Shown here in pieces: positions 51,262 through 62,609 of a stretch of 64,000 nt of DNA. The stretch's first letter is position 1, and each line of letters begins with the position of its first letter. The translations under genes and the position numbers were made by a program. The notes below the pieces were generated by a model. That model ran no database searches. It was not told the origin of the DNA and saw nothing but the letters and a program-made list of their open reading frames with translations. The stretch comes from Amorphophallus konjac (taxonomy: Eukaryota; Streptophyta; Magnoliopsida; Alismatales; Araceae). The stretch lies in NCBI GenBank assembly GCA_022559845.1, contig CM040117.1:16702856-16766855 (forward strand). The letters are read 5' to 3'.

Positions 51262-53339
51262 AAAATATGTTGATTTTCAGACATGATATGTCTTAATTAG
51301 CATTATTATTTAGTTGTTTTTGGAACTTGGATTAATACAGGACGAAATAGTCTTCTTTCTGACCGCCAGAGAACTCTAGCGATCGTACGATAGACCGCGA
51401 ACAGTAAAATGTCGGTCCTGTATTTGACCGTTTTCTATTTCTGAATTCTGCATTATTTTAACCCGAGACTTGATGCAGATTTACCATGATTATTATATGT
51501 TAAGCCTAGTTAACTAAGTTTTATTCTTAATTTACTTACTGATTTTATATACTTAGTTAATGTACTTGTTTATCATGATATATTTCATGTTTTGAAGTGC
51601 ATTTGGTATTATTTTGAACTTATGTTAATTTATGCCCAAAATTATATATTCTTGTAATAAATATATGTTTAAATGATTAATGATTCATGATCTCTATTTT
51701 ATCACGGTTTTACATGATTCTCTTTCTCATCTTAGTGTCATTTTCATAAGTACATAGTATATACTCCGGTATGTTGTCATTAGATACACTTTTTGCACAA
51801 TAGGAACATAATCTTAGACTTGATAACCTCTCCTTTGGATATTCCTTCCAACGGACTAGGAAATCTTGTTTCAAGGCCTCCGTAATTCTTCATGAGCCTG
51901 GGATTCCTTCCAAGACGCCGAGTTGGTTGTACCATTAAAGTCCATTGTCTAGAAGGCGCATATACCGATGTTTTATATTTATGGAAATAGTGGCCTTATG
52001 GTTAACCGCCAAGGACTGCTAGCAGGCCTACACTTGACTGCTAATGGATCCTATACGGTTCTACATTCGACCGTTAAAGACTCCAGAAACGTTGTTTTCA
52101 AAATATCGGACTATGTTCATTAACGGTCCTGTACTTGACCGCCAGGAGAAAGAGACGGTCCAGTAAATGACCGCTAGCTATCTGAGTTTGATTAACCCGG
52201 GGTTTGACTCATGGGTTGATTTTCCTATGTTCCTAGATGGTCCAATTGATTATCTAGAACTTGTCACATTATTCCAAAGATACTTAAGTAATTTTGAGAG
52301 TTAAAGAATATACTGTTATGCTGTCGAAATACCTCTGAAGCATAATGTCCTTTTTAAATCATTCTTTGAAGTCATATCAAACTTTGGTACATTCTATTCA
52401 TTGGTTACTTCATCATGAAGCTTATTGTTTGGAATTGAGTTATTGGCCGTACTTTATTGTTATACTCGTGGAAGTAGCTTGATTTATACGTGAAGATGCA
52501 GTTCGAGCACTGATTGTGTTCAAGGGCTCTATGCTAGTCCCCTCGGCTGATTGTCGGAAACATACTGTAAACCATGGGGTATGATGCTACTGATGTCGCA
52601 TTGCACTGGGAGTACTTTCTTTATAAATTAGTGAAATTTACGAAAATTCCTGCAAGATTCTTTCTTGATTGAATTGTTAGATGCTTGTTACATGACATTC
52701 TAGTGCATAACCTCTATGGTTATGAGAAGTGAAAAGTGAAAGTGAAAGTGCATTCTTGATACAAGCAAGCATATTCTTGTTCGTGAAAGGCCAAGTTACA
52801 TTTTTGTTATGTTCAACTCAATCTTGTTCATATATCATCACTCATCATGACCTTATCATGCTATGGTGTTACTTATTTTATTCACGTGTTTTATCGTATT
52901 TGCATGATTTATCCTATTCTTTAGAGCTAAAACATTAATTACTTTAACATTGCCTACATGTTGATACGAAGATACCTACTGGGCAAGTGTGCTCATTACC
53001 CTACTTTCCAATCTTTTTCAAGAAATTCTAGTGGGACGGATTCAGATTGCTCAAGTGATGGATCCGAGAGTGATTGATGGTTCGAGAGAAGCCACAGTTA
53101 GTCTAGTCCAGAGTTAAATATGTAATTTTCACTTTATTGAGTCTAGTTAGTCAATCAGTCAAGATCATGTATTAGATGGTTATTATCAATAAAAGTCAGA
53201 TTTTTGATCAATTATTGTTTCCATTCATCTTACGTGTGAATGATTTACGCTCTGATTACTAATGTCACTTGAGGCTTCTCTTGTCGGCTGTTCACGTTCC
53301 CGAATATCTTCCGTTGTAATAAAAGCTCGGGGCGTGACA
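51262..53339 (+). repeat. 5' LTR (right part) of the gag-only element
   Basis: Its first 28 bases match 55971-55998, which aligns it with the interrupted 3' LTR. It ends GGGGCGTGACA. It contains a series of CGGTC/GACCG word pairs (e.g. about 51375-51420 and 52015-52190). Confidence 0.88.
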
Positions 53340-53346
53340 GTTAAAG

Positions 53347-53358
53347 TGGTATCAGAGC
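53347..53358 (+). other. Primer-binding site of the gag-only element
   Basis: TGGTATCAGAGC, initiator tRNA-Met type, eight bases after the LTR end. Confidence 0.92.
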
Positions 53359-53581
53359 ATAGTTCTTAGGACTTACTTATTCCTAGGGAAAAATATCATG
53401 TTATAGGTCAAGTCCAAGGTTAAGGACCCATACCTATGAACTATGAAAGAATTCTGAACCCGTATGAGAATTAGGTAGAACCCAGGGTGAGATAGTTATA
53501 TAGAAATTATCTTAAGGTAAGTCTTCCTAATTCTATGGAAAATTAATTAAAGGTCCACTTTTTCAGGTACCTTGATTCTCA

Positions 53582-54663
53582 ATGGCTCATCGTGTGAACT
53601 GGGACGAGATGCAGCAAACTGTTGCGGGTCTTACCCAAGCCCTACAGACTATGGCCCAAGCAGGTGGAAGGGCTGGCGTGGGTAACTTGCACAACAATTT
53701 CTGAAGTTTAAATCCCTCACGATTCTCTAGATCTTCTAACCCAGATGAAGCAGAAAATTGGATCGACGAGATGAACCATATTTTCAAAGTTATGCAATGT
53801 GCGGATCAAGAGAAGGTCTGTTTGGCTACTTTTCAATTAAATAAAGACGTCCGTACGTGGTGAAAATCTATCCTAGCACCATCGACTAATGCACCTCATA
53901 TATGGGAAGGTTTTCTTACGCTCTTTCGAGCCAAGTACTTTTCCGAGCATGTCAAGGAAGGGAAGGCTATGGAGTTTGCTTCTCTATGACAAGGCGTAAT
54001 GACTGTGGCAGAATATGAGCTCCAATTTTCTCGACTAGCACCTTATGCTCCTCATCTAGTAAGCACAGATTTATTAAAAGCCAATCGATTTATGGATGGT
54101 TTAAGGCCCGGATTTATTCAACAACTTGGATCTCAAAATATTCGAACATATACGGAAATGGTTCAAAGGGCACATCTATGCGAAAGAACCATGGAGAAGG
54201 TGAAAGGCTCCGAGGGAAGGAAGAAAGATCGAGCCGAAAACATGATCGGCGAGAGGAGAAAGAAATGGATGAGGATGAAAACTGTCACAATAAGAGGTCC
54301 TGCAATGAGAATGGTAATGGAAAAAGAAATGGAAATGAAAAGAATAAAAAGGTTAAAGAAGAAGAAAGAACGCAAGTCGCCACGACTTGCTCATTTTGTG
54401 AAAAGTTTGGTCACACGGCCAAAGAATGCTGGAAGCGTCTTGGTGCCTGTCTCAAATGTGGAAGTCGGGAACATCGCTTGCCCATGTGTCCTCTCATAAA
54501 AGAACAATCTTCGAGGGATAATAACGGATGTGGGAAACATGGCCAACTAAATGCCATTCTAGACGATGAAGGTAAAGTACTTAAAGGTACCATCTTAACC
54601 TATCCACCTTACTTTAAATTTTTATTACAGTTAATTAATAAATTAGAACATGTACACTCTCCG
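53582..54663 (+). pseudogene. Gag of the gag-only element
   Basis: Starts MAHRVNWDEMQQTVAGLTQALQ, then PSRFSRSSNPDEAENWIDEMNHIFKVMQC, ATFQLNKDVRTW, MTVAEYELQFSRLAPYAPHLV and FMDGLRPGFIQQL, and after a frameshift at about 54180-54200 a Lys/Asn/Glu-rich linker and two knuckles, CSFCEKFGHTAKEC and CLKCGSREHRLPMC. Three in-frame TGA codons (53702, 53861, 53987) are each explicable by C-to-T or G-to-A change. It ends directly before the polypurine tract with no pol remnant. Confidence 0.88.
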
Positions 54664-54702
54664 TAAAAACTCATGTTATGAATTTGGGGACCAAATTCTC
54701 TT

Positions 54703-54715
54703 AAGTGGGGGAGGG
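54703..54715 (+). other. Polypurine tract of the gag-only element
   Basis: AAGTGGGGGAGGG immediately before TGTAACACCCC, identical to the Tekay tract on the other strand at 10288-10300. Confidence 0.9.
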
Positions 54716-55998
54716 TGTAACACCCCAAGATTTTATATAAATTATTTTAAGGTATTTCAGAAATTTTTGAGAATTTCTAGGATTTTTCTGAGCTAAATAA
54801 AAGATTAATTAAAGCTTAAATAGAATATTGAGTGAATACATTATTCTTGAGGCCCAAAATAATAACCAGTTAATTTGGACAATTAAATAAGCCAAAGGAC
54901 CCAAAAACCAAGCCCACTAGTCTTGGCCCATATTCTAGAAGCTAGAAATTTGTGTATTCACGGAATTAAGGGATAATGACTCTTTAGGAAGGATAATACC
55001 ATGGATAATATTAAAAGAGTTTGAACTAGTGTGAAATTTGACGCTCACGAAGGCTGGCGGTCTATCGTGAGACCGCTAGGGGACTGTATGCGGTCCAGTT
55101 ATAGACCGCTAAATCCTGTCAGATTCCGTGAAAGGAGGAAAGCGTGAAAAGGTTAGAATTTTAGCATCTAAATCACCTAAGATCGACTCTATCTACTAAT
55201 TAGATAAGTCTAGAAGGGTTGTGGATCTAATTGGAAGCCTAATTGGGACTCTAAGTTCGTTCTAATCCTCAAAACCCTAACTAACCCTATAAATAGATCC
55301 CAGATTTGACCTGTGCGACTCTTACTTTTGGCTCGCGTGGAACTCAGGTAAGAAGGATGAATTAGAGGTAAGCTTCTTCTAGGAACTTATTTATTATAGT
55401 TAGAACTAACTACCCTCCAATTTTCATTCTAGGAGATCAAGCCTACAGGAAGTTAGAGATATCCAAAGGTGCTGATTCCACAACAAGAACTAAGGAATTA
55501 GTGCGTCCGACCCAAGAAGATCAAGGAATTCGGAGCCCTAAACGAGGTAATTAGATAGAGGTTCCTTAGAATTTTATGTTCCCCTTCATATCCTCTACTA
55601 ACCCTCAAAATTTCACGTCATTAGAATAAGGGAATCAGGAGATGGAGGGACGTGAAGTTGCTGATTTAGAGCAAGAAAGTGCAGAAACTAGGGCGTGATT
55701 CCAGTCAGAAATTCGAAGTCTAGAGGCACTATTAAAGGTAGGTTATCTCATGAAAGGCTTAAATTTAAAGTCAGGAACAAAAGGCCTCTTGTTTCATTTA
55801 TTTTCATGCATTATATCTTGAGAATTTCATGTTTTACTTAGGACTATGCACATAGTGTGTTCCTCATGCATGAACTAGCCCTAATGAAGTAAAAATATGA
55901 GTTTTCTTATAATCACATAAACATATGCATATTGTTGGCCTATGCACGATCTATCATGGTTATGGAAGTTAAAATATGTTGATTTCCAGACATGATAT
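54716..55998 (+). repeat. 3' LTR (left part) of the gag-only element
   Basis: Begins TGTAACACCCCAAG. It contains CGGTCTATCGTGAGACCGC-type hairpin words (about 55068-55110). It is interrupted at 55998 by the Tat-like element. The expected continuation (GTCTTAATTAGC...) matches 51290 onward and should appear right of the window. Confidence 0.88.
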
Positions 55999-58500
55999 TG
56001 TTGACACCCATTTTTTGTCGATAAGTTGAGTCGTTCCTCTTACTCCAATTTGTTGATGCCTCGAGTTGTCCATCACTCGTTGGGGCTATTTTCAGGTATA
56101 TCTTGGGCTAGTTTTATGGGTAGCCTCCCTCCTTGGTTAGGTCCGAGTTGATTCAGGGCTTAACGGGCCTTGGTTTTGGTTGATTGGGCTTTTCTATGAG
56201 TTTCAACACCCATGTACATGTACGGTGCATCCCTGGCCGCTCAATCAATGTACGGTTGTCTGTGGACCGTCCATCTATTTTGGAATATTTTGGTTAATTT
56301 TTTGAATTTCCACCGACAAGCATTTATGCGGTCCTCCTCTAGCCGTTCAACTTAATGGACGGATGGATGGTAGGCGCTCATCTCTCAGAATCCCGCGCTT
56401 GATGATTTTCCCAGATAATTATCCAATTAATTTATTTATCACCGACAAGGCTAGAACGGTTTGTCTTTGGCCGCTCTACCTTTGAACGGTCTCAGCTGAG
56501 CCGTTCATGTATGAGAGTCCAATGGCGAAGGTTTCGGTCAGTTCGATAGATAATTTGGATTATTTGTGATTTATTTTAAATTTTCACCGACAGGGTTGGA
56601 CGGCCAGGACATGGCCGCACATCCTGTTGAGCGGTTTATCGTAAGACCGTTCATCCGTTCGATTCCTGAATTTCAACATATTTTCTCTCTCTATCCGTGG
56701 TTTTATCCCTAACTTCTCCCGTCATTTTCTCCGCGGATAATGAACCATTTTGAGTGCCGTTTTGACTGGGTAAGAGATAATTTGATTATCTATGATTTTC
56801 TTTTGATTATCTCGACCTAAAAATGCTTCTAAACCCTAGTTTCGGGGCTGGCTTTCTAGGCTCTATAAATAGACCCTAAAGGCCGGGTTTGAAAAGGGGG
56901 GGATTTTTGGTCGACGGCGAAGACCTGCCGCATTCTTGAGCGACCTAGCACCAAGGAGGGAGGCTTTCCACGTCCATATAAGCCTCCGCTTCAGGGAGTA
57001 GTCTAGTTTTTTTTAGTCTTGCGTGTTTGATAGGTTTTGTCTATTTTTCATTGCATGCATCACTTTCTCCCCACGTTTTTCTTCACCTTCATTGCCATGC
57101 ACACATCCACCCACGTTTATGACACCCCAGGGGTTTAAAACTCCCCAGGTATCCCCCTTTCCATTTGTTCATGTTCAGTTCTTCTTATTTTGGCATTTAC
57201 TACACTTTTCAGTTCTAATTTGGGTTTCCTCTCTGTGTTTTCACGTTGTTTTGCAGGTCAGCAATCCCTAGCACGAGGCCCATCCCCTCTGGCCGGCCGG
57301 AGAGGGTGGAGGTTGGACCCTTTTGCAACTTCTGGCGTGATGGTCTTGTGCGGCTCTGTCAGGACCGTTCTATGGTATGTGCGGTGCATCTTTGACCGTC
57401 TTTCACCGTCCTGCGGTCATTCCTAAACCGTCCATCAGCCAGTAGTTCTACATCTCGCGCCCCCCGCAGCACTGAAGAGCGGTCTGTCGTGCGGTCGCCC
57501 AACATACAGGCGGTTCTTCACGGGCTGCTCATCCCCTGCAGTGCTGACTTTAAGGCGAGTGTCTCCCTCTCTTTCCAAGATACAGCGTGTTCATCACGTA
57601 CGGCATCTTGGTGGTGATCACGGTTCTTTACTCTCTTCTGTTCTCCTTCTACTGTCCCATTTATTTTACATATCGATTTAGTAGAAGGGGAGAGTAGAGA
57701 TCTTTCAAGCGGGTATTGAAGAGAAAGAAAGTAGAAAAACATGTCAACAGCCCGTTTTTTAGCGATCACGGTGGGACGCCTAGTGCCCATCGTGTTAGTG
57801 GCTTGCTGACTCCCCCTTGCTTTGTTAGTTTTGTGTTTTGGGAGTGGTTTCAGGTTTTTTGCTGGCCTCTGCTCCTGGATGTTGAGCGGTTAGTACAGAG
57901 CCGTTCAAGGTCTTGGGCGGTTATCAAGGCACCGTCCTTCTCTTCGACAGGGTCTTGACTGCTGCGACTCTGCTGCTATAGACGGTCTGTCTTAGACCGT
58001 TCACGTTTTGTGCGGCCAGCCTTTGGCCGTCTGTCCTCTTGGTACAGGTGCGTCTCTGTCTCCTTCCTGCCTATTCTGGCTGCTGTTATACGGTTTCTAC
58101 AGGTCCGTTCTATAGGTTGTGCAGGCTTACTGTCGACTGTACATCCAGGTTTCATTCCAGCAGTTTCTGATCATCTATTTTATTCTGATACTACGCCGTG
58201 GTTTGAACGGTCCACCCCAGACCGTCTATCTTGTTGTGCGGTCTCCCACAGACCGTCCTTCCGATGTCACAGTGCACCCAAGGTTGCTTTGATTGCCATA
58301 TCTATATTGTCTTTGTTCTCCTTGGTGCCATTTATTGATCTTCCCCTGGTTATATGTTGTTGCTGCCTATTTGCTTTCATCCTCGCATGTTTATTTTGGT
58401 CATTGGTTGCTAGTTCACTAGGCTAGATCTTACATGCACTCCGGTGCACATAGGACTCATGCATTTCATTCACATCTAGTTGCATTCCTACCAAGGTAGG
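55999..58500 (+). repeat. 5' LTR of the Tat-like element (right limit approximate)
   Basis: Contains many paired words of the form CGGT(C)...GACCGT separated by about 6-12 bases, e.g. ACGGTCTGTCTTAGACCGT (about 57978-57997) and CGGTCTCCCACAGACCGT (about 58238-58256). Several short ORFs here are not coding. Confidence 0.6.
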
Positions 58501-58984
58501 GTTTCCTCTCGTCTCCTTACTCTTTGGAGCCGACTAGGGGACCTTGCTGAGGACCTCCGTAAGTCCCCGTGAGCCGTGGATTCCCACACGGACGCCGGGC
58601 AGTTGTACCATACCACCCCCCAGTCTAGGGTCTACATTCATGCGAGAGAGTCCTTTAGAGTCTACCAGTCCTCCATTCTCACCCTGTTTAGGTACCTTGT
58701 GGTTGAGTGAATTCACATTTTAATTAATCCACTAAGGTCCTAAAAGAGAACTTATAAAAATCTTCGCGCATCATTTGGAATTTGTTTGGGTAATTGGTTG
58801 ATTCTTTTTTCATCTCTCTCCTCCATTGTATGTTGCACAGTGTCATCATTTGCATCTTTTTGTCGGATTAGGCTCATTAGGTCTAGTTCATCTTTGTGTG
58901 TCTCCCTTTAGTTGCATTTGTCCTGCGTTCATTTCCCTCCTTGTATTCATTTGAAATTCACTGTATAAAGTCTCCATTCTCCCC

Positions 58985-60560
58985 ATGGAGCACTTCTCCC
59001 CTGTACCTTATTCTTGCACCTCTCCATCTTCTTACCCCCGTGTGGATTCCTCTTCCCATGCGGGCCCATCTCCTTATTCCCCCGTTGGACCCTATTCTTT
59101 AAACGGGCCTTCTTATCCCGCCCGTGCTGCTGCTAGTCCAATCAATCCTCATTCCCACATACATGATTCTTCCAGGCCCATGCATTCCTTCATTCCTGGA
59201 ATGGGCTTTCCTTCTTCTCAGGCCGGATCCCCTTCTTCGGCCCATCAACATTATCCTGGTCCAAATTCATCATCTCTTGCTCAGGCTGGCTCATATCCTT
59301 CTCGGACTCTTCCTACCGAGGAGATGTTCGCTCGGGCCCAACGCCAGCTTGATGAATTGCAACGACGAATCAATCCTCAGACTTCTTTGGATATCCCATT
59401 GGCATTCCGAGGTCTTCAGCTTCCACCACGTTCACAGATCCGGCTTATCATCGCTATGGTGGAATTGGTGACCCCTATGTCCATTTGAAGGATTTCCTCT
59501 ATGAGTCGGCCCAGTTCCTACATAATCAACGCTTGATGGCCTATTTATTTGGCCTATCTTTAGAGGGCTCGGCCAAGGATTGGTTCTTCACATTGCCGCA
59601 AGAGCAGATGATGAATTTTCAAGCCGTCCAAGCAAGATTTATTCAGCAGTACCAGGACCAGGTTGGGCCCAGACATTCTATGGTTGATCTGGCCCAAGAG
59701 AAGATGACGCCCGGCGAGGAATTCTCCACGTTCGCCGACCGCTGGCGTCGCCTACTTGCGCAAGTCCCGGGGCATATTCGGAGGACGAGCAGATCAAGAT
59801 GGTTATTTCTAATGCAACGCCCGAGCTCAGATGTATCTTAGCCCTGAATGATATTACATCCTGGCAATAGCTTTACAGTCGAGCCCGCTTCATTAGCCAA
59901 CAACTCCTAGTTTCCTTTGACCATGAGTCCCCTCCACCTTCGCCTTCCACATACCCCTTCTCTTCCCCATCCGCCATGGGCCAACCCTCCACTACATATC
60001 CCTCCACGAGTCGTCCTTCCGCTCCCCCACACCCCTATACCTCCATGTGCTCCACCGCATACCAACCCTCCACGAGTCAGTCCTTCGCTATTTTATCTCC
60101 CCACACCCCTCCACTTCCGGTCAAGGAAACACTACACCCAGAGCGGGTAGATGCCGTCCATTACATTCCCACACCCTCCACGCCTCCACATCATTTTAGC
60201 CCTCTGCCTTCACCTACGCAACCCCCGCTACCATCTCCATTATCTTTTCATACCCCTCGGCATCCACCTTGCCCGAAGCGGGCTTCTCACTCTTCGTTGT
60301 CGGAATCTCTTACAGATATTTTCAGGGCTCTGATGGCCACCATGCGTTGCAGCTCCCTCTGGTTATGCCTTGCCGACCCGCGGTCAGGAATTTGCTCCAG
60401 TTCTGTGAGTTCCATCGTCAGCAGGGGCATGTGGTCGAGAATTGTTCCGAGTTCCAGGAATTTGTTCACAACTTGGAAGACAAGAAGATGATTGATTGGG
60501 CTGTCATACGTCAAGTTATTTTAGATCTCAGCAGCAAGCAGCAACAGCAGCAAGCCGTGT
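58985..60560 (+). pseudogene. Tat/Ogre-like gag
   Basis: Starts MEHFSPVPYSCTSPSSYP with a Pro/Ser-rich head. After a shift at about 59480 comes the capsid-type block KDFLYESAQFLHNQRLMAYLFGLSLEGSAKDWFFTLP ... FIQQYQDQVGPRHSMVDLAQEKMTPGEEFSTFADRWRRL (59485-59780), typical of this lineage. Another shift follows, then a Pro-rich stretch, then FCEFHRQQGHVVENCSEFQEFV ... KKMIDWA (about 60390-60500), a CX2H-type knuckle as in Ogre gag. At least three frameshifts. Confidence 0.72.
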
Positions 60561-61261
60561 CGCCTAGGCAACCATCTCCACGTCAAGACCAGGGGCACCC
60601 TGGTGTTTCTTCAGTTGATAAGGTACCTGCTCCGTTACCCACTTCTTCCTCTATCCCATCTCCTCCATCACCTTTGCCTACTTCAGCCTCCGCTCGGGCA
60701 ACCTCTCTTTCACCCTCCGTTTCCACCACCACACCTATTCCCAATGCCTCTCGACGTGTTGTAAAGATACGCGAAGAGCGCCACCACCCGCCACTTCCTT
60801 CACTACGCCACTACCTTCCTCTCCTCCTTCTTCCCCATCCCTACCTTCACCTCCTTCCTCTTCACCTTCACCATCTCCATCAACCACATCACCCCCTCTG
60901 TCACCGCCTTCTCCACCCCCATCTTCGCCACCTCCATTGGCCACATCTCCATCATCACTTTCTCCATTTTCCCCATTACCGTCACCACTACTGTCTTCAT
61001 CACCTCCCCTTGTAATAATTCCTATTCTGTCACCTTCACTGATGCCACTTCTTTCGCCATCATCCTCTGAGCCCGAGCGGGCCGACCCTGAACCCATACC
61101 TCTACTTTTGCCTCTACCTCCACCCATGCCCATCATCATCAGGATTTCCCCATCACTTGCACCATCGCCACCCGCGCCCTTCAGACCTCCTCCTTCTAAC
61201 CTCCCTCTACCACTTCCCACTTCGCGGAGCAGGTGCATGCTACCTTTGGTGCCCCTCGGGT
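60561..61261 (+). other. Pro/Ser-rich low-complexity coding-like stretch
   Basis: A long run of CCT/CCA/TCA/CAC codons reading PSPPS-type repeats in one frame and His/Leu repeats in another, with interruptions. Without a homolog the true frame cannot be chosen. It links gag to the frame at 61262-61994. Confidence 0.5.
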
Positions 61262-61994
61262 CTAGTCCCCAAGGAGAAAAAGAGCCGAGCCAGGCTTTGA
61301 TTATGCATTACAAGCTTCAAGATTTTATTTACCGCATGCCGGTCGAGTCCTGGTTCCTTGCTATTCTAGGGATAATGAGCCTGCATTTGCTATGAAGACG
61401 GTTGCTAAGAAGAGTTCCTTAGCACTGGTGCCAGTTTCTTCAAAAGCGAGGCCGGTGGCAATCTCTTTGCGCACCAGAGAATTCGATGTTGATGTTGTTA
61501 TTACCTCTCATCTGATTGATATTCAATGCACTGGCCCAGAAGAGTTTTCCGCCCGGATGGTGCTAACCCACACGGCCGTCAGAAGTCTAATGAATTCAGC
61601 GTTCAAGGGGCAATTGGCCATGTCCTCGAGATTGACCAGGGGCATTCTGCACGTCTTGTGTAATCTTCCTCGGTTTATTGGTGAATCGGCTACACCGCGC
61701 ATCACCTTCCCTCAGTTCCGTCCTGCACTTCTAGTAAGAGGGTTATGCTTCATGCCCGATTGCCGAGTGGAGTTGCCAAATCTTATGCTTCTAGTGCCGA
61801 ATGACAAAACTCCACTGCTTCCTGATGCTCATCCCAAGGAGTTGACTATTTTGGAATGTCTTTCCATGGTTAGCACCGCACAGCTAGGGGCAACCGTCTC
61901 GATGAAGCTGCATATTCATGACCGGGCTAGGCTGTCTGCCAGGTGGGCCCGTTATTTGAGAAAGTATTACAGATTAAGAAGCCGAAAGGTCTGA
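61262..61994 (+). CDS. Unrecognised ORF in the Tat-like element
   Basis: One continuous frame of about 240 codons: an N-terminal FDYALQASRFYLPHAGRV, then MKTVAKKSSLALVPVSSKARPVAI, REFDVDVVITSHLIDIQC, a hydrophobic middle (ITFPQFRPALLVRGLCFMPDCRVELPNLMLLVP) and a basic C-terminus RWARYLRKYYRLRSRK. I see no DTG or DSG protease motif, no RT, RNase H or integrase motif, and no zinc knuckle. Normal amino acid composition and lack of stops in a decayed neighbourhood suggest it was once coding. It could be a captured host fragment or a lineage-specific element protein. Confidence 0.45.
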
Positions 61995-62069
61995 GTCCGC
62001 GCCAGGCGGCGTTGTTTCAAGAAGATTTCTGCTAAGAAGAGGCGACGACATAAGTTCAAGGGCTGTCAG

Positions 62070-62609
62070 TTGTGCACTCGGGGGTCAACTTCCTCCTCTC
62101 CTTCTTCCGTCCATTCATCTTTTCTGTTGCTCAGTTCTTATCCGTGGGTGGTGTACCTTCCGCCACCTGACCATATTTCCACCATCTTCTCCTATTCTCA
62201 CCATTCTAGGCCTCGGCCTATGTCCTCCTCTTCCCCTGATCCAGGGGCATCCTCTTGTAATTTTTCTCCCCGAGTACGCCCGGATTTCGCTTCTCATCCT
62301 TTTCCCCCGACCCAGTTGGGGATTCCTGGTGCTCGTTCCCCGACCTTGTCGGGTGGTTTTTCTGATCCTTCCTCGACTTTGTCGGGTGGTTTCCATTTCT
62401 TTTCCCCGACCTTGTCGGGTGATCATGCATTTTCTTCCCCGCCTCTGGCGGGTGATCGCTACTCTTCTTCTCCAACCACGTCGGATGATCATTCTCCTTA
62501 TTCCTTATCTTCACAGCTATCTTTTCATCGTCTTTCTGATCTTTCCTCCTCACCCTTTCAGGGTACTTACCCTTTTTCTTGCTATTTTCGAGGCTTTAGT
62601 CCGCCTTGA
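62070..62609 (+). other. Ser/Pro-rich ORF with tandem SPTLSGG repeats
   Basis: A 179-codon frame, Ser/Pro/Phe-rich, containing about five copies of a roughly 33-39 nt unit (about 62334-62490) reading SPTLSGGF, STLSGGF, SPTLSGDH, SPPLAGD and SPTTSDDH. Stops are absent partly because of composition. Whether it is translated cannot be judged. Confidence 0.35.

Larger units (their letters stand above)
51262..55998 (+). mobile_element. Gag-only non-autonomous Tekay-related LTR element
   Basis: A 5' LTR (truncated by the gap) ends at 53339. PBS 53347-53358, gag 53582-54663, polypurine tract 54703-54715, and the 3' LTR starts at 54716 and is cut at 55998 by the Tat-like insertion. The internal region is only 1.38 kb and contains no protease, RT or integrase. 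The reconstructed LTR would be about 3.3 kb. PBS and polypurine tract are the same as in the 7.2-17.9 kb Tekay element, and the gags are homologous, so it may have used Tekay enzymes. It resembles the TR-GAG class of non-autonomous elements. Confidence 0.85.

Noticed and set aside
53347..53358. Possible tRNA fragment
   Set aside because: A 12-base match to initiator tRNA-Met is the expected primer-binding site; no cloverleaf follows.
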